Shown here one piece after another: positions 9,019 to 18,352 of a DNA stretch of 64,000 nt. Origin of the DNA: Myroides fluvii (GTDB lineage: Bacteria > Bacteroidota > Bacteroidia > Flavobacteriales > Flavobacteriaceae). How positions within the stretch are numbered: position 1 is the stretch's first letter; each line of letters starts with the position of its first letter. Location: assembly GCF_009792295.1 (NCBI RefSeq), contig NZ_CP039934.1, positions 3,120,501-3,184,500 of the forward strand, written 5' to 3'. The notes beneath the pieces are model-generated. The model had not been told where the DNA came from. It worked only from the letters and a program-made list of their open reading frames with translations, and searched no databases. The position numbers and the translations under genes are program-made.

Positions 9019-9591
9019 ATGGAGAATCAATTTGCAAATACAATTCTCAAGCGTTTGTTCAAAGATGTACAAACCCTTTTGGCTATTGCTTATCTAGTGG
9101 CTGTTGGTATTGGGATGTTATTTAACTACAAAAAATTCATTCTCTTCGATATTAATATTTTTGATTATGCGGGTTTGTTTGATTTCTTGATTGCACCCTT
9201 TGGAGATTTTATGATTTTACTATTTACTATAGGTACTATTGTATTAACGGTTATCATATACCAAGTGGATCTATTTTGGCAAAAAACACACCCTTCTTCT
9301 TATGCCAAGTGGATGTTTAGCTTAGATCCGACCAAGTGGTACAGCAAACAAAAATTTGGAATGGGAGTACTGCTTTTTGTGTTGTACTTGTTTTTAGGTG
9401 CGGATGTATATGCAAAACGCTATAAGAAAGCAATAATCAAACAAGATTTGATAGGCGTTACTTATGCAGATAATAGCCGATTAGAGGGAATTTTAATTGG
9501 AAAAACAGCGGATTATATCTTTTTATTAGAAGGAGAAGAAGTAAAAGTAATCCCAATGAATGCCTTAATCAAGGAGATTAAATTGAAATAG
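9019..9591 (+). CDS. hypothetical membrane protein, three predicted TM segments
   Basis: 190 residues, not recognised. Hydrophobic stretches at about 15-35 (TLLAIAYLVAVGIGMLF), 58-82 (FGDFMILLFTIGTIVLTVIIY) and 113-130 (MGVLLFVLYLFLGADVY). The C-terminal 60 residues are soluble and beta-rich (GVTYADNSRLEGILIGKTADYIFLLEGEEVKVIPM), suggesting a small barrel-like domain on one face of the membrane. It stands alone between the importer terminator and the WG-repeat gene. Confidence 0.65.
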   Translation: MENQFANTILKRLFKDVQTLLAIAYLVAVGIGMLFNYKKFILFDINIFDYAGLFDFLIAPFGDFMILLFTIGTIVLTVIIYQVDLFWQKTHPSSYAKWMFSLDPTKWYSKQKFGMGVLLFVLYLFLGADVYAKRYKKAIIKQDLIGVTYADNSRLEGILIGKTADYIFLLEGEEVKVIPMNALIKEIKLK

Positions 9592-9679
9592 ATGAAGATA
9601 GCGTAGGGCGAATCTACCTAATTCTAGTGATTTTTTTGTTTTTTAAATGTTCACTGTTTTTTTAAAAGATTGTTCGCTT

Positions 9680-9687
9680 TATTTTTG
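9680..9687 (+). promoter_or_regulatory. -7 promoter box upstream of the WG/Sel1 protein gene
   Basis: TATTTTTG fits TAnnTTTG and lies 16 nt before the ATG at 9703. It falls inside the longer in-frame extension (from 9670), which supports 9703 as the true start. No clear -33 TTG. Confidence 0.5.
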
Positions 9688-9702
9688 GTTGAAAATAAAG
9701 CT

Positions 9703-12153
9703 ATGGCACATCGCATTTACATTTACAATATAGACTCTGAAACCCATCAAACACACGCTGGTTATCTAGGAGAGTGGAACTACGTCATTCCAGATTTGTT
9801 GTTCCCCTTGTTGTCCGTCAATCCCAAAACCAAAGGGAAAGCCCTTTATTTTGACAAGGGTGAAGGTGTGAATCGCTTGAGTCTTTTCTATGATTTATTA
9901 ACCGAAACCTATCAGTTACAAAACAATAAATCCTTTTCGGATGCGGTGTCTTTGATGTTTGAGTTTCTTTTTGATCTTCCTTATGATACGTTTTATGTTG
10001 ATGCCAGTGATGTGTATACCATGAACGAAGAAAAACCCAAAGAACAAGCCAAACAATGGGTAGAAGAAATCAAACAAAAGTGGGAGATTTACCAAAAAGC
10101 CCTAGATCAAAAAGATTTACGCGTTTTAGATGAGGTCATTCAATCCTCTGGATATACTTCTTTTCTCGAGGCACTCCAACAAGACTGGGTTAAATATGGT
10201 TTAGGCTATTGGGAGGCCGCTGTAGTAAAGCAAACGCGTAGTGTTGTTTTTCATGAAGGCAATCAACAAGGGTTAAAGGACAAAAACGGAAAGATAGTAG
10301 CTCCCGCTTTATACGATGCAATTTATGCTTTTAGTGAGGCTTATATTGCTGTGGTAGAAAAAGAAGGAAAATATGGTTATATCAATGAGCAAGGCAAACT
10401 CGTAGTGCCCCTACAATATGAGGAGGCTTTTGATGCGTATATGGTCAATCACACCAAAGTAGGTGTTGTTTGTGTAGGTAAAAAAGCGGGATTATTGAAC
10501 CTAGATACCCAAGAATGGGGGATTTTACCCGAATATGATGAAGTAGAACAATTGTATGAGCAATATCACAACGTGCAGCGACAAGGCGATTATCAGTTGG
10601 TTGATTATACAGGGAAACCCATCATAATAGAAACAAGTGCTTTTCCTTTTAGCTTAGCTTATCCACTCAAATTTTTCACCAAACAAGAGGGAACAGCCAA
10701 GCGAAAATACTATACCCTATCAGGGCAATTCTTAGGAGAATATCCCGAGGATGTATTGGAAGAATTACCCTTGGATTACTATTGGATTAAACCCAATAAA
10801 TATCAAAAAAAATGCAGTGTAATTAATTCGAAAGGGGAAATACTTCTATCGGATATTGATCAAATCATGGTATTTACTGGATATACTTCTTTTGCTTACA
10901 AAGTGAATAAACAATGGAGGTTATTTGATTGTAAAACACAGGCTCATCGTTTGATAACTGCAGTCATAGACAAGATTCACGCCAATTATTTGTGCAATTA
11001 TATGCACGATGCCTATGTAATTCAAACAACAGAAGGATGTGGTTTTTATCACGCGGCAAGTGACGCTTGGTTGATTGAGCCGAATCAGAAGAATCTCAAA
11101 ATAGAACATCTCAACCAGGAGTTGCTTCAATTGACTCAAAAGTCAGGGATGTATTATTACGATTATCAAGTGCATATGCTAAGTGAGCGTTATGATTATC
11201 TGTGTGAACCTATCGATTATCACACCCAGCGTGTCTGCTTATTTCAAGGAACCACGATGTATTACGTATCGCAGGATGGAAATCGAGTGGAAGTATGCAA
11301 CGAGCAAATGGGACAATTGTACGAGCAACGCTATAATCTCCGCGGAAAGGACTTGGCTTTCTTCTCTTCCTTTTACGAGGATTGGGTAAAGCGAATGGGA
11401 GATAAATATGAAGAATACTTTGATTTAGATACTTTATATCGACGAGGTATTGCTGCAAGAGACGATGAAGCATGGCATGAGGCAATCAGGTATTTTACAA
11501 TTGGGGCTACGCGAAAAGATGCGCGTATGCAGTATGAATTAGGGGTGATTTATACCGATGAAAATGCTTGGACAGCTATAGCGAAGGGGATAGCCTATTT
11601 AGAAGATGCCGCGGAGCAAGAATACGCTGATGCGTGGAATAGCATCGGTTATTTATATCAAAATGCAATCGGTTATGTGTATGATTTTGACGCGATGATT
11701 CACGCTTATGAAAAAGCCGTTGAATTGGGGTGTATGTGGGCCAATCAAAATTTGGGTGATTTGTATTTTTATGGACAGCAGGTAGGACAAGATTACGATA
11801 AAGCCTTGTCATATTATGTATTGTCAGAGAAATACTACGGCAGTTATGCTCAAAATCTCATTGAGATTCACTACCAAAGAAGCGAATTTGATCAAGTGTT
11901 AAAATACCTGAGGCGCAACAAATACCAATCGTATATTCACATTTATTACGGTATTTTGTACGATCATGGTTATGGTGTAAAACAAAGCGAAAAGAAGGCT
12001 GTTGAGCATTACGAAAAAGCCATCGAGCATTCGAGCTACTTCTATGCTGTAGAACGCTTGTTGTACTATTATAAAGAGCATCCTAAGTTTCAAAATGAAG
12101 CGGAATACCAACGAATTGTAGATTACGCTACAGCCAATGAGATGGAGCTATAA
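9703..12153 (+). CDS. WG-repeat and Sel1-repeat protein
   Basis: 816 residues from ATG 9703 (MAHRIYIYNIDS). Residues 1 to about 130 form an N-terminal domain I cannot name. WG-type beta repeats follow (KNGKIVAPALYDAIYAFSEAYIAVVEKEGKYGYINEQGKLVVPLQYEEAF; KKAGLLNLDTQEWGILPEYDEV and others). The C-terminal quarter has Sel1/TPR-like repeats (ARMQYELGVIYTDENAWTAIAKGIAYLEDAAEQEYADAWNSIGYLYQNAIG; CMWANQNLGDLYFYGQQVGQDYDKALSYY). No signal peptide, so probably cytoplasmic and a protein-interaction scaffold. Function unknown. Confidence 0.8.
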   Translation: MAHRIYIYNIDSETHQTHAGYLGEWNYVIPDLLFPLLSVNPKTKGKALYFDKGEGVNRLSLFYDLLTETYQLQNNKSFSDAVSLMFEFLFDLPYDTFYVDASDVYTMNEEKPKEQAKQWVEEIKQKWEIYQKALDQKDLRVLDEVIQSSGYTSFLEALQQDWVKYGLGYWEAAVVKQTRSVVFHEGNQQGLKDKNGKIVAPALYDAIYAFSEAYIAVVEKEGKYGYINEQGKLVVPLQYEEAFDAYMVNHTKVGVVCVGKKAGLLNLDTQEWGILPEYDEVEQLYEQYHNVQRQGDYQLVDYTGKPIIIETSAFPFSLAYPLKFFTKQEGTAKRKYYTLSGQFLGEYPEDVLEELPLDYYWIKPNKYQKKCSVINSKGEILLSDIDQIMVFTGYTSFAYKVNKQWRLFDCKTQAHRLITAVIDKIHANYLCNYMHDAYVIQTTEGCGFYHAASDAWLIEPNQKNLKIEHLNQELLQLTQKSGMYYYDYQVHMLSERYDYLCEPIDYHTQRVCLFQGTTMYYVSQDGNRVEVCNEQMGQLYEQRYNLRGKDLAFFSSFYEDWVKRMGDKYEEYFDLDTLYRRGIAARDDEAWHEAIRYFTIGATRKDARMQYELGVIYTDENAWTAIAKGIAYLEDAAEQEYADAWNSIGYLYQNAIGYVYDFDAMIHAYEKAVELGCMWANQNLGDLYFYGQQVGQDYDKALSYYVLSEKYYGSYAQNLIEIHYQRSEFDQVLKYLRRNKYQSYIHIYYGILYDHGYGVKQSEKKAVEHYEKAIEHSSYFYAVERLLYYYKEHPKFQNEAEYQRIVDYATANEMEL

Positions 12154-12159
12154 ACAAAA

Positions 12160-12190
12160 AAAGAGGGTGTCCTTTTGGGACACCCTCTTT
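12160..12190. terminator. bidirectional terminator between the WG/Sel1 gene and kdsA
   Basis: Perfect 13-bp arms AAAGAGGGTGTCC (12160-12172) and GGACACCCTCTTT (12178-12190) with loop TTTTG. Both strands carry a T-run after the hairpin (A7 at 12156-12162 on the left), fitting the convergent genes. Confidence 0.92.
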
Positions 12191-12203
12191 GGTATGATTA
12201 GCA

Positions 12204-13022
12204 TTAGAACTGGCGAACCGTTTGTCTAATCGCAACTAATTTTGTCATTAAGTTTTCGAAGTGATCCAAGTGCAACATATTAGCACCATCGCTTTTTGCT
12301 TCTGCTGGATTGAAGTGCGTTTCTAAGAAGATTCCATCTACACCCACAGCAATTCCGGCCTTAGCCACAGTTTCAATTAAGTCTGGACGACCGCCTGTTA
12401 CCCCACTTGATTGATTCGGCTGTTGTAAAGAGTGAGTAATATCCAATACCGTTGAAGCAAATTGCTTCATGGTAGGAATTCCTCTGTAATCAACAATCAT
12501 ATCCTGATAACCAAACATGGTTCCACGGTCCGTCACCATCACGCTTTCATTGTGGCAGTCTAATACTTTTTGGACGGCGTGTTTCATGCTTTCTGGACTC
12601 ATAAATTGTCCTTTTTTCAAGTTTACCACTTTTCCAGTATTTGCTGCAGCAACGACTAAATCGGTTTGGCGAACTAAGAATGCGGGAATCTGTAAAATAT
12701 CTACATATTCCGCGGCTAAAGCAGCATCAGAAGATTCGTGTATATCTGTAACAGTAGGTACACCGAATTCTTTTCCAACTTTCGCTAGTATTTTTAATGC
12801 TTTTTCATCTCCAATTCCCGTGAAACTATCAATTCTAGAGCGGTTTGCTTTTTTGAAAGACCCTTTAAATACATAAGGGATTTGCAATTTGTCCGTCACT
12901 TTGATGATGTGCTCTGCAATGCGCATCGCCATTTCTTCACTTTCAATGGCACATGGTCCAGCTAATAAAAAGAAATTATCAGCTTCTGTATTTTTTATTT
13001 GAGGTATATTTCTGATATCCAT
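12204..13022 (-). CDS. kdsA: 3-deoxy-8-phosphooctulonate synthase (KDO-8-phosphate synthase)
   Basis: 272 residues. Condenses phosphoenolpyruvate with arabinose 5-phosphate to KDO 8-phosphate for lipopolysaccharide, in the cytoplasm. Signature blocks: AGPCAIES (21-28), IPYVFKGSFKKANRS, QIPAFLVRQTDL, KGQFMSPE, DRGTMFGYQDMIVDYRGI, DITHSLQQPN. Cys24 stands where the metal-independent E. coli enzyme has Asn, and SDG replaces its CDG near the C-terminus, so this is probably the metal-dependent class (inference from known family differences). Lies 19 nt downstream of the DUF4199 gene, likely co-transcribed. Confidence 0.95.
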   Translation of the reverse strand: MDIRNIPQIKNTEADNFFLLAGPCAIESEEMAMRIAEHIIKVTDKLQIPYVFKGSFKKANRSRIDSFTGIGDEKALKILAKVGKEFGVPTVTDIHESSDAALAAEYVDILQIPAFLVRQTDLVVAAANTGKVVNLKKGQFMSPESMKHAVQKVLDCHNESVMVTDRGTMFGYQDMIVDYRGIPTMKQFASTVLDITHSLQQPNQSSGVTGGRPDLIETVAKAGIAVGVDGIFLETHFNPAEAKSDGANMLHLDHFENLMTKLVAIRQTVRQF

Positions 13023-13041
13023 AGTGTTGTTTTTATTAGCG

Positions 13042-13599
13042 TTATTTTCGTTTTGTTTTGCCTTTTTGTTTTTTCACTTTTACCATTTCTGGTTTTTGTT
13101 TAGCGGCTTTTATTTGATCGTAATTCTTAGTCTTTAAAAAGTAAGAAATAATAGTAGTAAAGATAATACCAAAGGAGAGATTATTCATCACTCCATTTCT
13201 TAAAAATAAGTCAAAAGAAGCATTCTTCTGAGCTTCCTCTACGGTCATTTTCGCATCGTGAATCAACGCTTGTTCCAAGGTCTGCATAAAATGAGGACTC
13301 ACTTGATTGAAGGTAATGAATTGAACAATAGGGAAGAACAACGTAATCATGATACACATCACTAGCCCAGTCATGAAGGCCTGTTGCCATTGCATAACAT
13401 GGTCAAAGTAATCTTTCTTTTTTTGACGAATTCCCAACCAATAAAAAACAAATAGTAAAAAACTAAAAAGCATTTCATGTAACACTTCAAAACGCACTTT
13501 TTCCGTGTGGAATCCCATTGATTTTCCTATAAACATCCAAATTAATGCCGCCAAGGTTGCCAAAGCAGCCCATTTGAATTCAATAGAGAATTTTTTCAT
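13042..13599 (-). CDS. DUF4199 family membrane protein
   Basis: 185 residues with four predicted membrane segments (about 10-25, 43-60, 72-95, 137-155) and a very basic tail (KQKPEMVKVKKQKGKTKRK). The layout WAALATLAALIWMFIGKSMGFHTE ... MQWQQAFMTGLVM ... MTVEEAQKNA matches the Bacteroidota DUF4199 family, whose role is unknown. Upstream of kdsA on the same strand. A TACTTTTG box on the minus strand (13625-13632) lies 26 nt before the start and may be its -7 element. Confidence 0.8.
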   Translation of the reverse strand: MKKFSIEFKWAALATLAALIWMFIGKSMGFHTEKVRFEVLHEMLFSFLLFVFYWLGIRQKKKDYFDHVMQWQQAFMTGLVMCIMITLFFPIVQFITFNQVSPHFMQTLEQALIHDAKMTVEEAQKNASFDLFLRNGVMNNLSFGIIFTTIISYFLKTKNYDQIKAAKQKPEMVKVKKQKGKTKRK

Positions 13600-13762
13600 T
13601 GTAATAGCTTAAATTATATTACTTCAAAAGTAAAGTTTTTATTTTATAGCTTAAAATATATTTTTTTATAATTTTTTTTCTTAGATTTAATAAGAAGTAT
13701 GGAAAAATAAAAAAAAATAACCACTATTTTATAAATTAATATAGTGAAAAAAACAATTAGTT

Positions 13763-14251
13763 ATGAAAACGCTTATTTTAATTCGACACGCAAAGTCATG
13801 TTGGGATGCTATTACAGAGGATAAAAATAGACCCATCTCAAAAGATCGTGGTGTGCAAGATGCGCTTTTAGTTTCTCAAGCAATAGGTTCGCTTTTACCT
13901 GATCGTTTTATTGTTTGGACGAGTACCGCTCAACGAGCAAAACAAACAGCAGCTCTTTTTTGTCAAAATTTAGATATCAATCCAACTTATGTCATTGAAA
14001 AAGAAGATATTTATACTTTCGACGTCAAGAAATTGGCGCGAACGATAAAAAAATGTGAAAATACGCACAATGCGCTGATTATTTTTGGACATAATGATGC
14101 TATCACGGATTTTGTTAATAAATTTGGTATGGTTTCGATTGATAATGTGCCGACATCGGGTGTGGTCGTAATGGACTTCCCTCAAGATGATTGGAAAGAA
14201 ATTAAAAACGGAACTGTAATAAGTAAAGTTTTTCCTAGAGATTTAAAATAA
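13763..14251 (+). CDS. SixA-like histidine phosphatase
   Basis: 162 residues, histidine phosphatase superfamily: LILIRHAKSCWD with the phosphate-accepting His9, TSTAQRAKQTA, and the second catalytic His in IIFGHNDAI. SixA-type proteins dephosphorylate phosphohistidine; this branch often sits beside polyphosphate genes. Here it is first of a three-gene operon with ppk1 and ppx (3-nt gaps), so a substrate linked to polyphosphate or phosphohistidine is plausible but unproven. Confidence 0.88.
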   Translation: MKTLILIRHAKSCWDAITEDKNRPISKDRGVQDALLVSQAIGSLLPDRFIVWTSTAQRAKQTAALFCQNLDINPTYVIEKEDIYTFDVKKLARTIKKCENTHNALIIFGHNDAITDFVNKFGMVSIDNVPTSGVVVMDFPQDDWKEIKNGTVISKVFPRDLK

Positions 14252-14254
14252 GAA

Positions 14255-16363
14255 ATGAATACAACTACTGTACCACCTAAATATTATTATGTTGATCGTG
14301 AGAAAAGCTGGTTGGCTTTTAACGAAAGAGTTTTACAAGAAGCAGGAGATATAACCGTTCCATTATTGGAACGCTTGCGTTTTATCGGAATCTTTTCCAA
14401 TAATTTAGATGAGTTTTTCCGGGTGCGTTATGCTACAATTCGCCGTATGGTTTTAACAGGTGAGAGCAACCGCCGCTTGGGAAGTGGAGTAGTAGTCAAA
14501 GATTTGTTGACGCAAATTACCAATCGCGTAATTGTCTTACAAAGTGAGAGTTTACGCATTTTAGCGGAAATTGAAAAGCAATTAGAAGCGGAGAAAATAT
14601 TCATACTCAATGAAAATACCATCAGTGAGACACAAAAAGCCTTTGTCAAAGATTATTTTCTACATACGCTATCTCATGACCTCGTAACGGTTATTTTGAG
14701 TGATTTAGCCCCTTTTCCCTTGTTGAGAGATACCCATGGCTATTTGGCTGTTAAGCTAGAGGTAGATGAAGCGTTGAGAAGTAAGAGAAGTAAAGCCAAT
14801 AAACGCGAAAAGGGAACGCGTTATGCCATTATTGAAATTCCCAATATAGTCAATCGCTTTGTAGAATTACCTTCTGATGATGATAAGAAATACATCATCC
14901 TAATTGACGATATAATTCGAGATAATTTATCTTCTATTTTTAGCATCTTTGATTATAAAGCAGAAAAGGCTTTTATGATTAAGATTACCCGTGATGCAGA
15001 ATTGGGAGTAGATACCGATTTACACAAATCTTTTGTCGAGAAAATCTCCAGTGGAGTAAGAGATCGAAAGGAAGGGGAAATCGTGCGTTTCGTCTACGAT
15101 CAAGAAATGGATCAAGATTTATTGGACTATTTGCTTGAGAATGTGGAAATTGAAATGAACGACAGTATTATCCCTGGAGGTCGATACCACAACCGACGAG
15201 ATTATATGAGTTTTCCAACCATGGGAAGATCGGATTTAACCTATCCGAAACAGATCGCTGCAGCGGTACGCGATTTGGATATGGAAGACAGTATTATTCA
15301 GCAATTGCAAAAGAAAGATTATTTAATTTATACCCCTTATCAATCCTTTTCGTATCTCGTTCGACTGTTACGCGAGGCGGCCTTGGATCCACAAGTGTTG
15401 TCGATTAAAATCACTCTTTATCGCTTGGCGAAGAACTCTCAGATTATTAGTTCGTTAATCAATGCAGTGAAAAATGGCAAAAAGGTAATTGCGCAAATTG
15501 AATTACAAGCGCGCTTTGATGAGGCGAGTAATATCTACTATTCTGAATTGATGCAATCGGAAGGAGTGCAATTGATCTTTGGGGTAAAAGGACTTAAAGT
15601 ACACAGTAAAATCTGCGTGATTGAGCGATTAGAGAACAAAAAAATCAAGCGATACGGCTTTGTTTCAACGGGAAACTTTAATGAGAGCTCAGCTAAGATA
15701 TACACCGATGTTACTTTATTGACTGCACATAATCAAATTTTGAAAGATGTATCTAAGGTCTTTGAATTTTTACAAGTAAACTACCGTGTACACAAGTACA
15801 AACACTTATTGGTGTCGCCCCATTATACGCGATCGGGCTTTTATAAATTAATTGATCGAGAGATTCGCAATGCCAAAAATGGATTACCTGCTTCGATTCG
15901 ATTAAAGATGAATAGTTTATCGGATTTGAGAATGGTGGATCGCTTGTATGAAGCGAGTAATGTGGGGGTAAAGGTGCAGTTAAATATTCGAGGTATCTGT
16001 TGTTTGGTACCTGGTATTCCTGGAATGAGTGAAAACATTGAAGTAATTAGTGTGGTGGATCGTTTCTTGGAGCATTCGCGCATTTATATCTTTGGCAATA
16101 ACAACAACCCCGAGGTGTACCTCTCTTCTGCGGATTTTATGACGCGTAATTTGGATGAACGCGTAGAAGTGACTTGTCCGATTTACGATGATCGCATCAA
16201 ACAAGAATTGATCGAAACTTTCGAAATCGGATGGAAAGGCAACATCAAGACCCGTATTCAATCGGGTGATTTATCCAATAAATATAGGGAGAGACATGGG
16301 GAGGCCGATTTCCAGTCTCAGAAGGAAATGTATCGTTATTACCTAAACAAACTAAAAGGATAA
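14255..16363 (+). CDS. ppk1: polyphosphate kinase 1
   Basis: 702 residues, full length. Reversibly transfers ATP gamma-phosphate to polyphosphate. N-terminal domain begins YYVDREKSWLAFNERVLQEA with the FIGIFSNNLDEFFRVR signature. Catalytic core: IKITLYRLAKNS (384-395), QARFDEASN, then VKGLKVHSKICVIE with the autophosphorylated His450, and STGNFNESSAKIYTD. C-terminal MTRNLDERVEVTCPIYDD is typical. Second gene of the sixA-ppk1-ppx operon. Confidence 0.97.
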   Translation: MNTTTVPPKYYYVDREKSWLAFNERVLQEAGDITVPLLERLRFIGIFSNNLDEFFRVRYATIRRMVLTGESNRRLGSGVVVKDLLTQITNRVIVLQSESLRILAEIEKQLEAEKIFILNENTISETQKAFVKDYFLHTLSHDLVTVILSDLAPFPLLRDTHGYLAVKLEVDEALRSKRSKANKREKGTRYAIIEIPNIVNRFVELPSDDDKKYIILIDDIIRDNLSSIFSIFDYKAEKAFMIKITRDAELGVDTDLHKSFVEKISSGVRDRKEGEIVRFVYDQEMDQDLLDYLLENVEIEMNDSIIPGGRYHNRRDYMSFPTMGRSDLTYPKQIAAAVRDLDMEDSIIQQLQKKDYLIYTPYQSFSYLVRLLREAALDPQVLSIKITLYRLAKNSQIISSLINAVKNGKKVIAQIELQARFDEASNIYYSELMQSEGVQLIFGVKGLKVHSKICVIERLENKKIKRYGFVSTGNFNESSAKIYTDVTLLTAHNQILKDVSKVFEFLQVNYRVHKYKHLLVSPHYTRSGFYKLIDREIRNAKNGLPASIRLKMNSLSDLRMVDRLYEASNVGVKVQLNIRGICCLVPGIPGMSENIEVISVVDRFLEHSRIYIFGNNNNPEVYLSSADFMTRNLDERVEVTCPIYDDRIKQELIETFEIGWKGNIKTRIQSGDLSNKYRERHGEADFQSQKEMYRYYLNKLKG

Positions 16364-16366
16364 TCC

Positions 16367-17284
16367 ATGTTGAAGATAAAGAAATACGCAGCAATTGATA
16401 TTGGTTCCAATGCCATGCGTTTGTTGATTATGAATATTGTGGAAACCAAAGGCAAAGATCCGGTTTTCAATAAGAGTTCACTAATTCGCGTTCCCATTCG
16501 CTTGGGGCAGGATGTATTTACCCAAGGGGAAATTAGCAGTGAATCGAAGCAACGCATGATCGAAGCCATGCAAGCCTTTTATCTGTTGATGCGCGTGAAT
16601 AAAGTAGAGCGCTTTATGGCTTGTGCCACGAGTGCCATGCGCGAAGCGGATAATGGAAAAGAAGTGGCTGAGGCTGTTTTAGCTGCATCGAAGATTAAAA
16701 TTAATATTATCGATGGCGAAAAAGAGGCGATGATTATTGCGTCTACTGATTTGAAGAACTTCATCAACCAAACGAAAAACGTGATGTTTGTCGATGTGGG
16801 TGGGGGGAGTTCTGAATTTACTATTTTCAAAGAAGGTGAACCGATTGCTTCTAAGTCTTTTCGCAATGGGACAGTACGTTTGTTAAACGATATGGTGTCT
16901 AAAAGCGTGTGGAACGACATCCAAAGTTGGGTCAAAGAAGAAACGAAAGATCTCCATGATTTGATTGTGATTGGTTCAGGAGGAAATATCAATAAAGCCT
17001 TTAAAATGTCGGGAAAAAGTCAGGATAAACCCTTGTCATATAGTTATTTAAATCAACAGCTGACTAAGTTGTCCGAAATGACATATGATGAGCGTATCGC
17101 CATTCTGGGATTAAATCCAGACCGTGCAGATGTAATCATTCCCGCGTTGCGCATTTATAGTTTTGCTATGAAATCCAGTGGAGCCAAACAAATTTACGTA
17201 CCTAAAATAGGAGTTTCGGATGGAATTGTCAAAGCCATATACTTTGGAAAAATTCCGTTGGACTATCAGGTGATTGTGTATTAG
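16367..17284 (+). CDS. ppx: Ppx/GppA exopolyphosphatase
   Basis: 305 residues, the short two-domain form of the actin-fold family. Phosphate-1 motif AAIDIGSNAMRLLIM (9-23), phosphate-2 VMFVDVGGGSSEFTIF, then SFRNGTVRLL and adenosine-like loop DLIVIGSGGNINKAF. Releases phosphate from polyphosphate ends or from guanosine pentaphosphate. Three nt after ppk1, so synthesis and breakdown of polyphosphate are co-expressed. Confidence 0.95.
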   Translation: MLKIKKYAAIDIGSNAMRLLIMNIVETKGKDPVFNKSSLIRVPIRLGQDVFTQGEISSESKQRMIEAMQAFYLLMRVNKVERFMACATSAMREADNGKEVAEAVLAASKIKINIIDGEKEAMIIASTDLKNFINQTKNVMFVDVGGGSSEFTIFKEGEPIASKSFRNGTVRLLNDMVSKSVWNDIQSWVKEETKDLHDLIVIGSGGNINKAFKMSGKSQDKPLSYSYLNQQLTKLSEMTYDERIAILGLNPDRADVIIPALRIYSFAMKSSGAKQIYVPKIGVSDGIVKAIYFGKIPLDYQVIVY

Positions 17285-17290
17285 TGAGCG

Positions 17291-17356
17291 AGTGAGGTTT
17301 GCTCTTTGTGAGGTTTGCTCTTTGTTTTATTCTTCACGACTAACAAACCTCACAAA
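17291..17356. terminator. inverted/tandem repeat between convergent ppx and TIGR02757 genes
   Basis: GTGAGGTTTGCTCTTT occurs twice in tandem (from 17292 and 17308). The second copy pairs with the downstream CAAACCTCACAAA: arms TTTGTGAGGTTTG (17305-17317) and CAAACCTCACAAA (17344-17356), 26-nt loop. No strong T-run, so termination is likely but not certain. Confidence 0.5.
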
Positions 17357-17370
17357 GCACAAAATAGCAT

Positions 17371-18132
17371 CTAAAACTTCTCAATTGCCCCCAAACCAAA
17401 CAAGGCAAAATCATACTTCACCGGATCTATAGGATCTAATTTGCGCAAAGCGGTATCTAGTTCTAGCAAGGCTTTGGCGTCGTTTTGGGTGCGTTTTAGT
17501 ATGCCTAATTTACGCGCCATATTTCCTGAATGTACATCCAAGGGGCAGGATAACTCACTTGGAGAAATTCCTTTCCACAACCCAAAATCAACTCCTGCGT
17601 TGTCGTTGCGCACCATCCATCTCAAGTACATATTAATGCGTTTCGCGGCCGACCCTTTTACTGGATCAGAAATGTGCTTTTGTGTGCGGGTTTGATGTTG
17701 AATCTCAAAAAATACCGTTTTAAATCTTGAAATTCGTTCCTGTAACGGAAGGGAAGCATCACTAAAAACCCCTTCTAAACCACCATGATGACGATAGATA
17801 TGCTGTAAAGCCTGAATAAAAGTAGCGAAGTCTGTACTGTTAAAGGTACGGTGAACAAATCCCTCCAAAGCATCTAGATGATCTTCGTTGTGATTCATCA
17901 CAAAATCATAAGGGGAATTACCCATTAATTCCATCATCTTATGCGCATTTTTGATAATCATCTTGCGATTGCCCCAAGCGATGGTAGCACTTAAAAAACC
18001 GGCAATTTCGATATCTTCTTTTTGTGTATACAAATGGGGGATTTGCACGGGATCATCCACAATAAAAGAGGGATTATTGTACAACAGTACTTTCTCGTCT
18101 AGAAATTCTTTGAGTTCGATTTGATTCATCAC
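17371..18132 (-). CDS. TIGR02757 (DUF2400) family protein
   Basis: 253 residues of a conserved family of unknown function found in Bacteroidota and some other phyla. Family marks: IAGFLSATIAWGNRKMIIKNAHKMMELMG, RWMVRNDNAGVDFGLW, LSCPLDVHSGNMARKLGILKRTQNDAKALLELD, and the C-terminal DPVKYDFALFGLGAIE. The helical layout recalls HhH-GPD DNA glycosylases (LDVHSGNMAR resembles a ligand loop), but no catalytic assignment is safe. Single gene. Confidence 0.85.
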   Translation of the reverse strand: MMNQIELKEFLDEKVLLYNNPSFIVDDPVQIPHLYTQKEDIEIAGFLSATIAWGNRKMIIKNAHKMMELMGNSPYDFVMNHNEDHLDALEGFVHRTFNSTDFATFIQALQHIYRHHGGLEGVFSDASLPLQERISRFKTVFFEIQHQTRTQKHISDPVKGSAAKRINMYLRWMVRNDNAGVDFGLWKGISPSELSCPLDVHSGNMARKLGILKRTQNDAKALLELDTALRKLDPIDPVKYDFALFGLGAIEKF

Positions 18133-18253
18133 ACAAAGCTATGAAATTAAACTTAGGAACAACAGGATTTGCTTTGCTGAATAGGAGGGCAGGTAACATC
18201 GCCATAGCTTCAATATACACAACAATCATCAGCTAAAGGAAGTACGGTTTTGT

Positions 18254-18309
18254 AAAAAATCCCCTTTGTTGTCCTGAGAGTAGTTAATAGAGTAGGACAA
18301 GCAAAGAGG
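18254..18309 (-). terminator. terminator downstream of the di-haem oxidoreductase gene
   Basis: Imperfect arms CCCCTTTGTTGTCCT (18261-18275) and AGGACAAGCAAAGAGG (18294-18309); on the minus strand the hairpin is followed by ATTTTTT (A6 at 18254-18259). Confidence 0.8.
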
Positions 18310-18352
18310 ATTGTAGTAGTAAGGTAAAATAGAAAAATGGAGGTAAATAGTT

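Noticed and set aside
11210..11485. Antisense frames within large genes (for example in the WG/Sel1 gene)
   Set aside because: They mirror codons of the strongly supported sense genes and have no recognisable domains.
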